A stretch of DNA of 64,000 nucleotides from Plantibacter flavus. GTDB taxonomy: Bacteria; Actinomycetota; Actinomycetes; Actinomycetales; Microbacteriaceae. Shown in pieces: positions 52,196 to 60,563 of this stretch (its first letter is position 1; every line of letters begins with the position of its first letter). Location: assembly GCF_900177615.1 (NCBI RefSeq), contig NZ_FXAP01000002.1, forward strand, positions 558,001-622,000. The letters are read 5' to 3'. The notes under the pieces are model-generated. The model searched no databases and was not told where the DNA came from. It saw only the letters and a program-made list of their open reading frames with translations. Both the position numbers and the translations under genes were made by a program.

Positions 52196-52741
52196 CTAGC
52201 GAAGGTGCTCTACGTAGTGGCGCTCGGGCTCGTTTCCCCCTGGCTCCCATACGTACGCCGCGCGAAGCTCGCCAACCGCAGGAGCACCGAGACTCCCTCC
52301 AGGCGTACTGTTTTCGTCATCCGGAAAATGCCAAAAGACCCGTCGGCGTGCACCCGGAGCCAAATCAAACGGGACGGCGAACAAGCGCCCAAGCGCTGGC
52401 CCAATGGCGTCTTGATCGGACTGCGCCTCGAACTCGCGTTCTACGATCGACAGCACAATGCGGCGAGCGGTCGTGCGTCCGAAGTTCGCGATCACCAGGT
52501 CAAACGCAGGGGACCCGCCGACACTCGTCACGACATCGAGACCGACGTACGGCCGCGTCTGATCCTCGCTGTTCTGCGACTCGCGCTTCGCGGAATCACG
52601 AATTTGAATCGAGGTGAGTCTGAGTTGACGGTATGTCAAAGCAATCGCCACGATCGCCACCAGCGCGCCGACCGCGGCGGCGATCGCACCGATCCACCCG
52701 GGAACTAGTTCAACTGCGCTGGCATGCTCGGTTATCCACAT
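52196..52741 (-). CDS. single-helix membrane protein, unknown
   Basis: A 181-residue protein with one N-terminal membrane helix (GWIGAIAAAVGALVAIVAIAL), then a coiled stretch (YRQLRLTSIQIRDSAKRESQ) and a soluble beta-rich domain starting RPYVGLDVV. This layout is common in small proteins of unknown function in accessory regions. ATG 52741 is chosen; a TTG six bases upstream is possible. It overlaps the upstream reverse gene by about 32 bases. Confidence 0.6.
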   Translation of the reverse strand: MWITEHASAVELVPGWIGAIAAAVGALVAIVAIALTYRQLRLTSIQIRDSAKRESQNSEDQTRPYVGLDVVTSVGGSPAFDLVIANFGRTTARRIVLSIVEREFEAQSDQDAIGPALGRLFAVPFDLAPGARRRVFWHFPDDENSTPGGSLGAPAVGELRAAYVWEPGGNEPERHYVEHLR

Positions 52742-53315
52742 GACCAAACGCTATTGCAAGCAGTCGCGGGTCCAGGAGAGTTGCAGCGGGCCCTGATCCG
52801 ATTGGCCTCTGGCGAGCGGGTTCAGACGTAGCAATCCCCAGATCAATCACTCGAACTGTCATGAGAGATATTATCAGCTCAGTAAGACCATGAGTTGCGT
52901 TAGATGCAGGATCTCGCGACCGATGGCTTTTCCCGCGATTCCGCGCGACGCCGACGCCCCTGCATGAGACGTTGTGACGGTGCTCCGGAGGGGTTGACCC
53001 GAGATAGCGCGCGACCTGCGCAGACGAAGAACGAAGGCGGCCGCCGGTAGGAGTACCGACGACCGCCTCTAATTCTGCTGATAGCGACCATGCCGGGGCG
53101 CGCCTCTCAGCGCCCGTCGCCGACGCGACCGCGAGGCGAACGGTAGCCTTGGCGCGTCGAAAGTACTCCGCAAGATCAATCGCGCCGCGCGGGTAATTGG
53201 TGACGTTCTCGACGTCCTCACGAGTTGCCTTGAACCCTTCGTGCCAGCCAGCTGCGAGCGACTGACGCACGCTATTGCGCTGTGTCTCATCGAGCTGTGC
53301 GAAAGCTCCGGCCAC
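52710..53315 (-). CDS. hypothetical protein with antitoxin-like N-terminus; C-terminal half doubtful
   Basis: GTG 53315, behind GAGGAG, opens a 201-residue frame. The first 60 residues (FAQLDETQRNSVRQSLAAGW, TREDVENVTNYPRGAIDLAEYFRR) resemble the small antitoxin-like proteins often paired with Fic-type or other toxins. After about residue 70 the sequence loses coding character, and a hairpin lies at about 53034-53072 inside the frame; another frame stops at 53069 just before it. A frameshift near the end of a short real gene is likely. Confidence 0.4.
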   Translation of the reverse strand: MAGAFAQLDETQRNSVRQSLAAGWHEGFKATREDVENVTNYPRGAIDLAEYFRRAKATVRLAVASATGAERRAPAWSLSAELEAVVGTPTGGRLRSSSAQVARYLGSTPPEHRHNVSCRGVGVARNRGKSHRSRDPASNATHGLTELIISLMTVRVIDLGIATSEPARQRPIGSGPAATLLDPRLLAIAFGHVDNRACQRS

Positions 53316-53519
53316 TGCTCCTCGACGGTGAACCGCTAAGTCATAGCCGCGCCTTCTTTCAAGAGGGATACTCCGGAGCTACACGCCAGGCGTAGATCGT
53401 ATCGGCCAATGGGATCCAGTCGTCGCGCGCCAGGATCCGCCCGTTCGACGATCGGCTACCGGACGGGTCATAGGCCGCTCCGCAGTTGCTGCCAACGGAC
53501 CCCTTCCGCGCAGATGCAG

Positions 53520-54386
53520 TTACAGCGCGAATCCGCCGTCCGACGTGAGTACTTGTCCTACGACCCAGCTTCCCGCTGGCGTTGCCAGCCACCCGATGAG
53601 TTCCGCTGGGTCCCCTGGTGTGCCGACGCGACCGAATGGTGTGCTTGCGAGGTACTGGTTGAAGTTCTCGAAGGAGCGATCGGTGGTGTCGGGGTCCATG
53701 TATCCGGTGTTGACCGGACCGGGGTTGATCGTGTTAAGGACGATTCCAAGCTCGAGGAGCTCGGCGGCGACTGTAGCGGTGACCCCGGCGAGTGCTGCCT
53801 TGCTTGTGGCGTAGGCGACCTCTCCGCGCATAGCTCCATGAATCTGTCCGGACGTCATCCAGAACACGTGACCCTGCGCCTCGGCGTATGGCGCGTTGCC
53901 GGTGATCCGGTCTCCAGGCCGGCGCGGTTCGTCAGTTCGAGGTGCACGGAGCCGTGCGAACTCGGCGGTAAGCAGCAGGGTGGATCGGGTGTTGACTTCC
54001 CAGAACGCGCTCAGCCGCTCCGGTGTCATGTCGAGAATGCTGCCGTCGTTCCCGCTCTTCGCGTGGTTGCAGACGAGGACGTCGAGCCCTCCGGCGAGGC
54101 CGGCGGCGGCGGCGATGAGGTCGGGGACGGTGGAAGGGTCCGACAGGTCTGCGGGGACGTCTGCGAACTGGGCGCCCTCTGTGAGGTGGGCACGGACTTC
54201 GGCGCGGACCGCGTCGATGTCGTCTCCGCCCCAGGGGAGGTCGAGGTCGTGCGGGCCGTGATGGTGGATGGCGACGTTGGCGCCGAGTGAGGCGAGCTTC
54301 GTGGCGACGGCGAACCCGATGCCGCGTCGTCGTGAAACGCCGGTGACGAGGGCGGTCTTGCCGTGCAAGGGCGGGGAAGTGGACAT
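53520..54386 (-). CDS. short-chain dehydrogenase/reductase
   Basis: A 288-residue SDR. The cofactor motif is TGVSRRRGIG, and the catalytic residues lie in WMTSGQ and the following YATSK. It resembles the 3-oxoacyl-ACP-reductase-like oxidoreductases (GKTALVTGVSRRRGIGFA), with an insertion around RTDEPRRPGDRITG. ATG 54386 has no strong ribosome site. No operon partner is obvious. Confidence 0.82.
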   Translation of the reverse strand: MSTSPPLHGKTALVTGVSRRRGIGFAVATKLASLGANVAIHHHGPHDLDLPWGGDDIDAVRAEVRAHLTEGAQFADVPADLSDPSTVPDLIAAAAGLAGGLDVLVCNHAKSGNDGSILDMTPERLSAFWEVNTRSTLLLTAEFARLRAPRTDEPRRPGDRITGNAPYAEAQGHVFWMTSGQIHGAMRGEVAYATSKAALAGVTATVAAELLELGIVLNTINPGPVNTGYMDPDTTDRSFENFNQYLASTPFGRVGTPGDPAELIGWLATPAGSWVVGQVLTSDGGFAL

Positions 54387-54803
54387 GGTGAACCTTTCGA
54401 TCGCCCCGAAGAGGGCGTGCTGGGTAGGAATCGAAGAAGGTTCAGGACTTCATAACTCACATGCTAGTAGGGCGAATTGCAGGAAACGACTGTCAGCCAA
54501 CGCCGTCTAGGTTAGCCGGTCGTTCAGTGGGCGATTTTCAGAGAGTGCAGGCAGGACCTTCGCGCCCGAGCTGGCCTGGATCGCCGAGGAGCCTTGTGTC
54601 TCGTAAACCTATAGGTTTCCGAGACGTTAAGCAGCCTGGCGGGAATCCGTATTGCGTGTACTACCAACCTCTTTTTGGGCTGAGCGGGGCACTGGGCCCG
54701 TCTTCTAACTCGGCGGTACTACGACGTGCCAACCGGGAGGACTGAAACCGCTAGCTGCGCACCACGCCGCGTCTGAGGGTCTGGCTTATGGGTGCTGGAG
54801 CGG
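54387..54803. other. gap without a recognisable gene
   Basis: This 417-base stretch holds no coding frame I can defend. It contains only scattered A/T-richer words that may serve as promoters for the SDR on the reverse strand. No repeat or RNA structure was recognised. Confidence 0.35.
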
Positions 54804-55106
54804 TTACGTGTCAGCGAGATTACGTAGCGCTGCAATGTGTCCGTCGAATGCAGCTCGTCCACGGGGGGTAAGCGAAACGGTAGTGGTGCGACGGGAATCT
54901 GACCGTTCGAGTGATGCCTGCTTCGAGGTCTGCATGTAGCCGATCTCGATGAGGTTGCGAATTGTCTTTGACAGGTTCGCGTCGCTCACTCTGAGGGTGC
55001 TGACGAGGGTGCCGAAGTCGGCGGTGTCCAACGGTCTCAGTAGCGCGCAGAGCCGCAACCGCGTCAGAGCGTGGATTGCCTCATCGAAGCGTGGTTCAGG
55101 GGGCAC
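54804..55106 (-). CDS. winged-helix transcriptional regulator (MarR/HTH_34-like)
   Basis: A 100-residue winged-helix protein (LRLCALLRPLDTADFGTLV, LRVSDANLSKTIRNLIEIGY, SLTPRGRAAFDGHI). These short one-domain regulators usually pair with a neighbouring membrane protein of unknown role. It starts on GTG inside the end of the membrane protein gene (11-base overlap), so the two are cotranscribed. Confidence 0.82.
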   Translation of the reverse strand: MPPEPRFDEAIHALTRLRLCALLRPLDTADFGTLVSTLRVSDANLSKTIRNLIEIGYMQTSKQASLERSDSRRTTTVSLTPRGRAAFDGHIAALRNLADT

Positions 55107-55566
55107 GTCGCAGGTCCCGGGCGTAGCACCTGTCGTAAATCGCGACGCCCATAAGCATGATTATGAACCCGGCGGATGCCAACGCGATGATCCAAGAGAG
55201 TTCGCCGTTTGTTGCGAGAGTGAGGGAGGCGGCAAAAGCTGCGACTGTCATGGCGCACAGCACGATCAGCACCATCAGACTTGCCGGGCCGGCTGGACGG
55301 TTGGTCGCGATCCCGGTCCGCTTTCGAAAGTTGTACTCAATGCCGAATAGGGCGAGAGCAGCAAGTCCGGTTACGACGTTCATCGGACCGGCAATGCCTG
55401 CGGCTGGGGCGGCGATTATCGCGGCGACTGAGAAAGCCTGTGCCGGAGCAACCCACCAGGTTTCAGCAGTCACTCGTTCAGCCAGTCGGGAGCGATCTGC
55501 AACGATCACGCCAAGCGTGTCGCGAGCGAACGCTGCGCCATCCGGGTTTGAGGGGGACCTGTCCAT
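55096..55566 (-). CDS. four-helix membrane protein paired with winged-helix regulator
   Basis: A 156-residue protein with four membrane segments (around FSVAAIIAAPAAGIAGP, VVTGLAALALFGIEY, LMVLIVLCAMTVAAFAASL and WIIALASAGFIIMLMGVAIY). ATG 55566 is chosen over an in-frame TTG at 55629. It forms a two-gene operon with the downstream regulator. Function unknown. Confidence 0.65.
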   Translation of the reverse strand: MDRSPSNPDGAAFARDTLGVIVADRSRLAERVTAETWWVAPAQAFSVAAIIAAPAAGIAGPMNVVTGLAALALFGIEYNFRKRTGIATNRPAGPASLMVLIVLCAMTVAAFAASLTLATNGELSWIIALASAGFIIMLMGVAIYDRCYARDLRRAP

Positions 55567-55837
55567 GCGACCAATTAGAACACTTGACTCATAGTTAAGC
55601 AACTTCGTGCGTCGTAGTAATTTCCACAAGGAATGCGTTGGGCCGGTGAAGCTGGACCCGTGCGGTCGGCGAGAGGGGCGGGATGCGTCCAGGGTTGGCG
55701 CGCCTCGCCGCTAGGTCTAGCTAGCTCCACAGCATTTCCGATTCAGCCTCGGGAGACTCCAGATGACTTCGTGTAGCGAGACGGCGCACGTCGACAAGGC
55801 GGAGGTTCCCCGATCATGGCGGGGCTTGATCTGCGAA
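55567..55837. other. intergenic stretch before the GntR-type operator
   Basis: Divergent promoter region for the regulator/membrane pair on the reverse strand and the next operon on the forward strand. No gene seen. Confidence 0.4.
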
Positions 55838-55859
55838 GGTAGCACAAACATGTGCTACC
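55838..55859. promoter_or_regulatory. GntR-type operator palindrome
   Basis: GGTAGCACA (55838-55846) and TGTGCTACC (55851-55859) are perfect complements around AACA. It lies 55 bases upstream of the membrane protein gene whose downstream partner encodes a GntR/YtrA-type regulator, the usual arrangement for autoregulation. Confidence 0.7.
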
Positions 55860-55914
55860 GTCGCAGTACAAACGGCCGCTGTCTTTGGGGTCGATCTGAC
55901 TGGAGGAGGCCGCA

Positions 55915-56925
55915 TTGCTCTTGACGTTCCTGCTGACTATCGAGAACCTGCTGCCTCTCGAGGTGGCACTGACGTTTGGATTTGCCCTCTTCGCCCTCTC
56001 CTGGCTCTATCCGCGTCGCATCCTCTCGGTGCCTCAAGTCGAACGCCGCCGGTCTACCTTGCTCTGGGTGGGGGTAGTAGGGCCACTTCTCGTGGTAGTG
56101 GCAGCGACGGTGGCCAGTGCTCTCGCGGCGTCAACTTGGGACTGGTCCGGGTATGACGGCTGGTGGAGACGCCCTCTGCCGCTACTCGTGGCGGCAGTCG
56201 TCGTTGCAGCCGCCGGATTCACTCTGGGTCGGTCGCCGCAGCCTAAACCCACGGATCGTGCTGTCGCTCCGCAGCGGTCCTGGTCCGCGTTCGCACCGCA
56301 GCGTCTCCTGGTCGTAGCGGCCGCCTGCGCGGCCGTGATCGTGATCGTGGCGGGTTGGCAAGTGTCGATCGCCGTCTCGGCGCCGGCGGACGGGCCGTTC
56401 TTCGGTCAGGTGCCCCACTACACGACGTTGCCGATCTACATGAGCTTCAACGGCTTCGGCTACGTGCCCGGCGCTGGCTGGCCGAACCACGCCGCCACAT
56501 TCCTCGTTCTCGGTATTGCGGCCGCCATGCTCGTCGTCACCCTCCGAGCGGATGCTAATCGAGCGCTCCCGGTCCGCTCTGCCGCGCCGACTGCGACGGT
56601 GGACAGGAAGGCGGCTGCGCGATTGCTCACTCTCATCCTGTTGGCGGGACTCGTTGCGACGCTCGGCGCCGTGCTCATGCACGTGGGCACTTCCGGCCTC
56701 TCGACGGTCGGGCTCGACGAGGAGTGGGTCTCCGAGAACGTCTCGATCACCAAGCTCTCAATCACTGGCGGCTACAGGGCGATTGCAGAACCCCTGAATC
56801 TCACCGGATATGCACTGCAAGGCGCAGGCGTCGCCTTGGCATTGAGGATCGCCGCGGACACTTTGCGATCAAGACGCCGCATCGCCCGCACTGCCGCAAC
56901 TGATACCGCCGGAATGCTCCGGTGA
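55915..56925 (+). CDS. multi-pass membrane protein cotranscribed with GntR regulator
   Basis: A 336-residue protein with about seven hydrophobic segments and a loop containing FFGQVPHYTTLPIYMSFNGFGY. GGAGGAGG upstream supports a TTG start at 55915. It resembles the unnamed membrane partners of YtrA-type regulators; no transport motif is visible. The GntR gene overlaps its stop (GTGA). Confidence 0.65.
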   Translation: MLLTFLLTIENLLPLEVALTFGFALFALSWLYPRRILSVPQVERRRSTLLWVGVVGPLLVVVAATVASALAASTWDWSGYDGWWRRPLPLLVAAVVVAAAGFTLGRSPQPKPTDRAVAPQRSWSAFAPQRLLVVAAACAAVIVIVAGWQVSIAVSAPADGPFFGQVPHYTTLPIYMSFNGFGYVPGAGWPNHAATFLVLGIAAAMLVVTLRADANRALPVRSAAPTATVDRKAAARLLTLILLAGLVATLGAVLMHVGTSGLSTVGLDEEWVSENVSITKLSITGGYRAIAEPLNLTGYALQGAGVALALRIAADTLRSRRRIARTAATDTAGMLR

Positions 56926-57311
56926 AGGCGGCCGCCAACTGTGGTCCAAGCTCAGCTGAGGAGATTGTGGAGCTGTACCGCGGAGCGATCCGATCCGGCC
57001 TTCTCGGAGACGGCGAACGTCTGCCTACGGTGCGGCAAACTGCACGTGATTACGCCGTAGCACAGGCCACTGCGGCAAAAGCGTATCGAACACTCGAACA
57101 GGAAGGCCTAGTGATCACCCGCACCGCCGCCGGCACCCGCGTCGCCCCCGGCGCGTCCCGAGCGCCGCAAGCCGTCGTCGAACGTATCCGAGACTTGGTC
57201 GAGGTGAGCGCTGACTCGGACGTCTCCCTCGAGGACGTCCTTGCCGTCCTCCGCACTCTCTGGACTGAAAGAGGTCCCGCCGCTACGCCGCAACCCGAGA
57301 AGCCGACCTAG
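56922..57311 (+). CDS. GntR-family regulator, YtrA type
   Basis: A 129-residue regulator. The GntR winged helix has EIVELYRGAIRSGLLGDGERLPTVRQ and AYRTLEQEGLVITRTAAGTRV. The short C-terminal part (about 40 residues) lacks a large effector domain, typical of the YtrA subgroup. GTG 56922 overlaps the membrane protein stop. It likely binds the palindrome at 55838-55859 and represses its own operon. Confidence 0.88.
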   Translation: MKAAANCGPSSAEEIVELYRGAIRSGLLGDGERLPTVRQTARDYAVAQATAAKAYRTLEQEGLVITRTAAGTRVAPGASRAPQAVVERIRDLVEVSADSDVSLEDVLAVLRTLWTERGPAATPQPEKPT

Positions 57312-58233
57312 TAGCAGGCCAGCCCCGATCGGTCTCGCATGACGGCGCTGGCGTATCCTGGATCACGGCAGAGCCATGGACGGGAGAGGTCTCGAAAGCA
57401 CAAGCAGCATGCCTCCCGAGCAAGTGCGGACGCTGCACTCCAAGGAGATCGAGATCGCTGAGGATGCGCTTGGCCCATACCTGGACGGTCTGAAGCCTCG
57501 ACCCTTCTTGAGGTGGAGGACCATCGAGCCTGGGAACGACCCGTCACACTTGCGGCATTGCGCGCACTTCTCGGCGTGAAACCACCTCAGAGTTTCCGAT
57601 ACCTCGACTCTGAACAGGTCGATGTGATCACAAAGAGCGGCTCAAATGCGACGTAACTAGACACACGGCTTCCCCTCCCGTCGAGCTGATTCAGGGAGTA
57701 CGCCGATTCCTTGAGTCCCTCTGAAACACGGTGTATTGAGCCCAATCCGAGCTATCCCACGGCACTCCATTGGCACCTGTCCAAAGTTCTCCGCGGTGCA
57801 GTGCAGGTCTTTGACGAGAATGGCCTGCGCCGTCAGCTTGCCCCAGCGGGATATCTCGTCTTCTACACCACACTGGCCATCTCGCAGAAGTGGCATTCAG
57901 CACGCCGTCTCGACACGAGCCAGCTAGAAAATCCGGTAGCTCGACATAGCGCGTTCGGTCCGCCGCTGAGCTTGCTGCCCCTCGCCCAGGGATGGACGCT
58001 CTCCTCGGATCAATTAGTCAGCCTCTGAGTCGTCCGCGTCGCTGACGAGTGAGGCGGGCGGACGTCAACCCTGATGACCGTCTGGCCTCAACAATGCGAG
58101 AGTCGACCTCATCGAGCGGATCGGCTCTATGGCGATCGTAAGATCCCTTATGCCTCCGCAACGCGGCAGCTGCCGGAATATACGCCTCCATCAGGACAAT
58201 AGAGCGATCAAGCGGACTCATATCTAGTGACGA
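57312..58233. other. degraded or non-coding stretch
   Basis: This 900-base stretch has lower GC and weak coding signal. Fragments that look protein-like include a forward frame 57711-58028 (105 residues, LVFYTTLAISQKWHSARRL) and a reverse frame 57657-57896 (GKLTAQAILVKDLHC), which cannot both be real. I recognise no family. Remnants of one or more decayed genes are most likely. Confidence 0.35.
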
Positions 58234-59478
58234 TCAGGGGTGAGTCAGACGCCACCAAGGGTCTGGGTACGTTATTCCCGACGTCACGTGAAGGGGGACG
58301 TCCACGGTCCGCGCTCCGCCCGATGATGCAGCCGGAAGTGAAAATGTCAGTGTGCCCACGCGGGTGTCTTGCGTGACAGTGGTGATAGGACTCGTCTCCG
58401 CGGTGGTCGTGACGGTGGCGTCCTGCCACAGCAGTACGGAAACCGATTCAGTTGCTACGAGATCGGCGCGCTGCCCCCATGGTGTTTGATAGGTGCCCAC
58501 GACCTCGCCGGCGGTGATGAGCGGGGCCTCGTGAAATCCCGCCGATATGCTTCGCACCACCCCAAGAGCTGCGCTGTCCCGCTCGGCGCGGGAATCCGCT
58601 CCGAGGATCACGCCCACGACCGTGACGCTTCGAGTCCCGACTGGGATGGTCGCCGCGAAGAGGATACACGCCCCTGATTCGTCGTCCGTTCCAGTTTTGA
58701 TACCGAAGATTCCCTCGATTCCGAGGAGGGTGTTGAGGTTGCGGATCGTGCCTGCGCCGGGAAGCTGGGATTCGGTGAGGGCGGTCACTTCGGACAGTAC
58801 AGGGTGAGCCAAGGCGAGCGATCCGAGGGCGACCAGGTCCTGTGTGGTGCTGGTATTGCTCGGGCCAATTCCGCTGGTATTGGTGACCGTTGTGCCGGTG
58901 AGGTTATGTGCCAGCAACCATGCATTGGCCGCTTCCAGGTACCGCTCAACTGATCCGAATGCCCATTCGGCGAGTGTGACGCTGTAGTTGTTGGCCGAGG
59001 GCAGCATCATTGCCTCGAGGAGCTGGCGCTCGGTCAGTACGGTGCCAGCGACCACTGGGGCGTTTGACCCGTTCTCAGCAATCGCTTCGAAGTAGTGGTC
59101 GACGTCAGCCTCGGTCATCGTGATGTCTGGTCCGTCTTCGCCCGCCTTCAGCGGTGCCACGCTGAGGACAACGAGGGCGGTGATGACTTTCGTGATACTC
59201 GCGATGGGGAACGAATCGGTAGGCCCGTGGCTGTCCAGAATGCCGTCGAAGCCGAGCGCGCCGACGGCGCCTCTGCCGAATTCCGGCCACTGCACCGCGG
59301 TCGGGTTGGCAGCGGACATGGACGGCAAGGCCACGATGGCGGTTGCCGCGGGTGGCGGCCCGGCGAGGGTGAGTGACGTGTAGATCGACGAGGTCAGGAC
59401 CGTGGCGAGTAGGATCCCCGCGGCCAGTCGGCGTGGTGTGCGGCGGCGCGGGGTGGCAGGTGCGGGCTGCATGGTCAC
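58234..59478 (-). CDS. D-alanyl-D-alanine carboxypeptidase (peptidase S11)
   Basis: A 414-residue penicillin-binding serine carboxypeptidase that trims the pentapeptide of peptidoglycan outside the membrane. An N-terminal anchor (LAAGILLATVLTSSIYTSLTL) is followed by all three active-site motifs: S94-ITK97, SAN (161-163) and KTG (261-263). GTG 59478 overlaps the preceding lipoprotein gene (GTGA). A C-terminal domain of about 100 residues is beta-rich. It is third in the reverse cell-wall operon. Confidence 0.85.
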   Translation of the reverse strand: MTMQPAPATPRRRTPRRLAAGILLATVLTSSIYTSLTLAGPPPAATAIVALPSMSAANPTAVQWPEFGRGAVGALGFDGILDSHGPTDSFPIASITKVITALVVLSVAPLKAGEDGPDITMTEADVDHYFEAIAENGSNAPVVAGTVLTERQLLEAMMLPSANNYSVTLAEWAFGSVERYLEAANAWLLAHNLTGTTVTNTSGIGPSNTSTTQDLVALGSLALAHPVLSEVTALTESQLPGAGTIRNLNTLLGIEGIFGIKTGTDDESGACILFAATIPVGTRSVTVVGVILGADSRAERDSAALGVVRSISAGFHEAPLITAGEVVGTYQTPWGQRADLVATESVSVLLWQDATVTTTAETSPITTVTQDTRVGTLTFSLPAASSGGARTVDVPLHVTSGITYPDPWWRLTHP

Positions 59479-60563
59479 CGCAAAGCTCCGAGGACTAGGT
59501 CGGCGAGAGCAGGGATGGCCGCTTCGTTGGCACCGGCGGGAATGCGGAGGCGAATCCAGTGATCTCCATCGGTGAGATGGACGGTCGGCTGGGAGCTGCG
59601 GTCGAGGATGCCGCGACCGCGGTCGAACGTCATCGGTTCACCCTGCGCGGTCTCCAGTGGTGATTCGGCACCGAATACCCAGGCGCCGGCTGGCACGAGC
59701 TGATACGACACCGCGGCTGCCTTGCCGCTTACGCCGAGTTCGCAGGAAGTACCGCCAACGCGATGGATGGAATCAGCTGCGAGGGTATAGGCGACGGCCG
59801 TGGGCGGCGCGAATGTCCATGGTTGAGGCCCTTCCGCGTCCAGGATGCGTCTGATCTCCGCGACATCCATCAGTTCCTCGCAACGTGCCTTCCGAGACGG
59901 AGGGGTCTGGGTTGTCGGCTGCGGCACTCGTCTCGCAACGATCTGAGCGAGAGCGCTGAGCGCTTCGCCTGGTTTGTTGTGCGACGCGGAGGATCCCTTC
60001 GCGACCAGCTCGACGAAGGTGTCACCGACCCGCATGTGAAGCTCGCACCGTCCCTCGTATGTCGGCTCTCCAGGGGTCTCGCAGGTCAAGCCAGAGATGT
60101 CACCCACTTCGGTCGACCATTCGGTGTGCGCGTACGCGGAGTTGAAGTTCGCCCAATGGTCGCCGCCATTGGGTGCGACACGGATGTCGAGGGACTGCCC
60201 GCCTGCGGCGAAGCGGCAGCTGAGACCTCCCTCGATCAGCACTGCTGCGTCACCAATGTCGGCCGGCACGGCAGGAAGCGCTTTGCCGAACAGTGCCGCC
60301 AGGTGATCATCATTCACAGCCGAACCGCAGCTGATATCCGGCAGGAGCGACACCGGAGCCGAGACGGCATCTGCTGCCGGAGCATCCAGGCTGGAGCTAC
60401 CGGAAGATGCGACGGGAGCAGACGTGCTGCAGGCGGAGAGCCCGACCACCGCAATGAGCAGTCCGAGGCCGCGTACCGAGGGTACTTTGGATCGGGGGCC
60501 GTTTCGGCGAGTTTGGGCCGCGGTCTCTGGTTTCCAAGGGTTGAATGGCGTCGGGATGCTCAT
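59475..60563 (-). CDS. cell-wall cluster lipoprotein, unknown
   Basis: A 362-residue protein with a cytoplasmic basic stretch, a hydrophobic segment and the lipobox LSAC at Cys45, followed by a Ser/Ala-rich linker. The outer part has paired cysteines (LPDISCGSAV, SCRFAAG, TCETPGE, RCELHM, RCEELM, SCELGV) in a repeated two-domain layout. ATG 60563 overlaps the stop of the upstream PBP gene. No family name is certain; its place between a transpeptidase and a carboxypeptidase suggests a helper in wall assembly. Confidence 0.65.
   Translation of the reverse strand: MSIPTPFNPWKPETAAQTRRNGPRSKVPSVRGLGLLIAVVGLSACSTSAPVASSGSSSLDAPAADAVSAPVSLLPDISCGSAVNDDHLAALFGKALPAVPADIGDAAVLIEGGLSCRFAAGGQSLDIRVAPNGGDHWANFNSAYAHTEWSTEVGDISGLTCETPGEPTYEGRCELHMRVGDTFVELVAKGSSASHNKPGEALSALAQIVARRVPQPTTQTPPSRKARCEELMDVAEIRRILDAEGPQPWTFAPPTAVAYTLAADSIHRVGGTSCELGVSGKAAAVSYQLVPAGAWVFGAESPLETAQGEPMTFDRGRGILDRSSQPTVHLTDGDHWIRLRIPAGANEAAIPALADLVLGALR

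Noticed and set aside
53359-53592. 77-residue reverse frame beside the SDR
   Set aside because: Weak coding signal and overlap with the SDR end; no support beyond an open frame.
57657-58028. Two small overlapping genes on opposite strands
   Set aside because: Neither has a ribosome site or recognisable family, and both cannot be real; treated as a degraded stretch.
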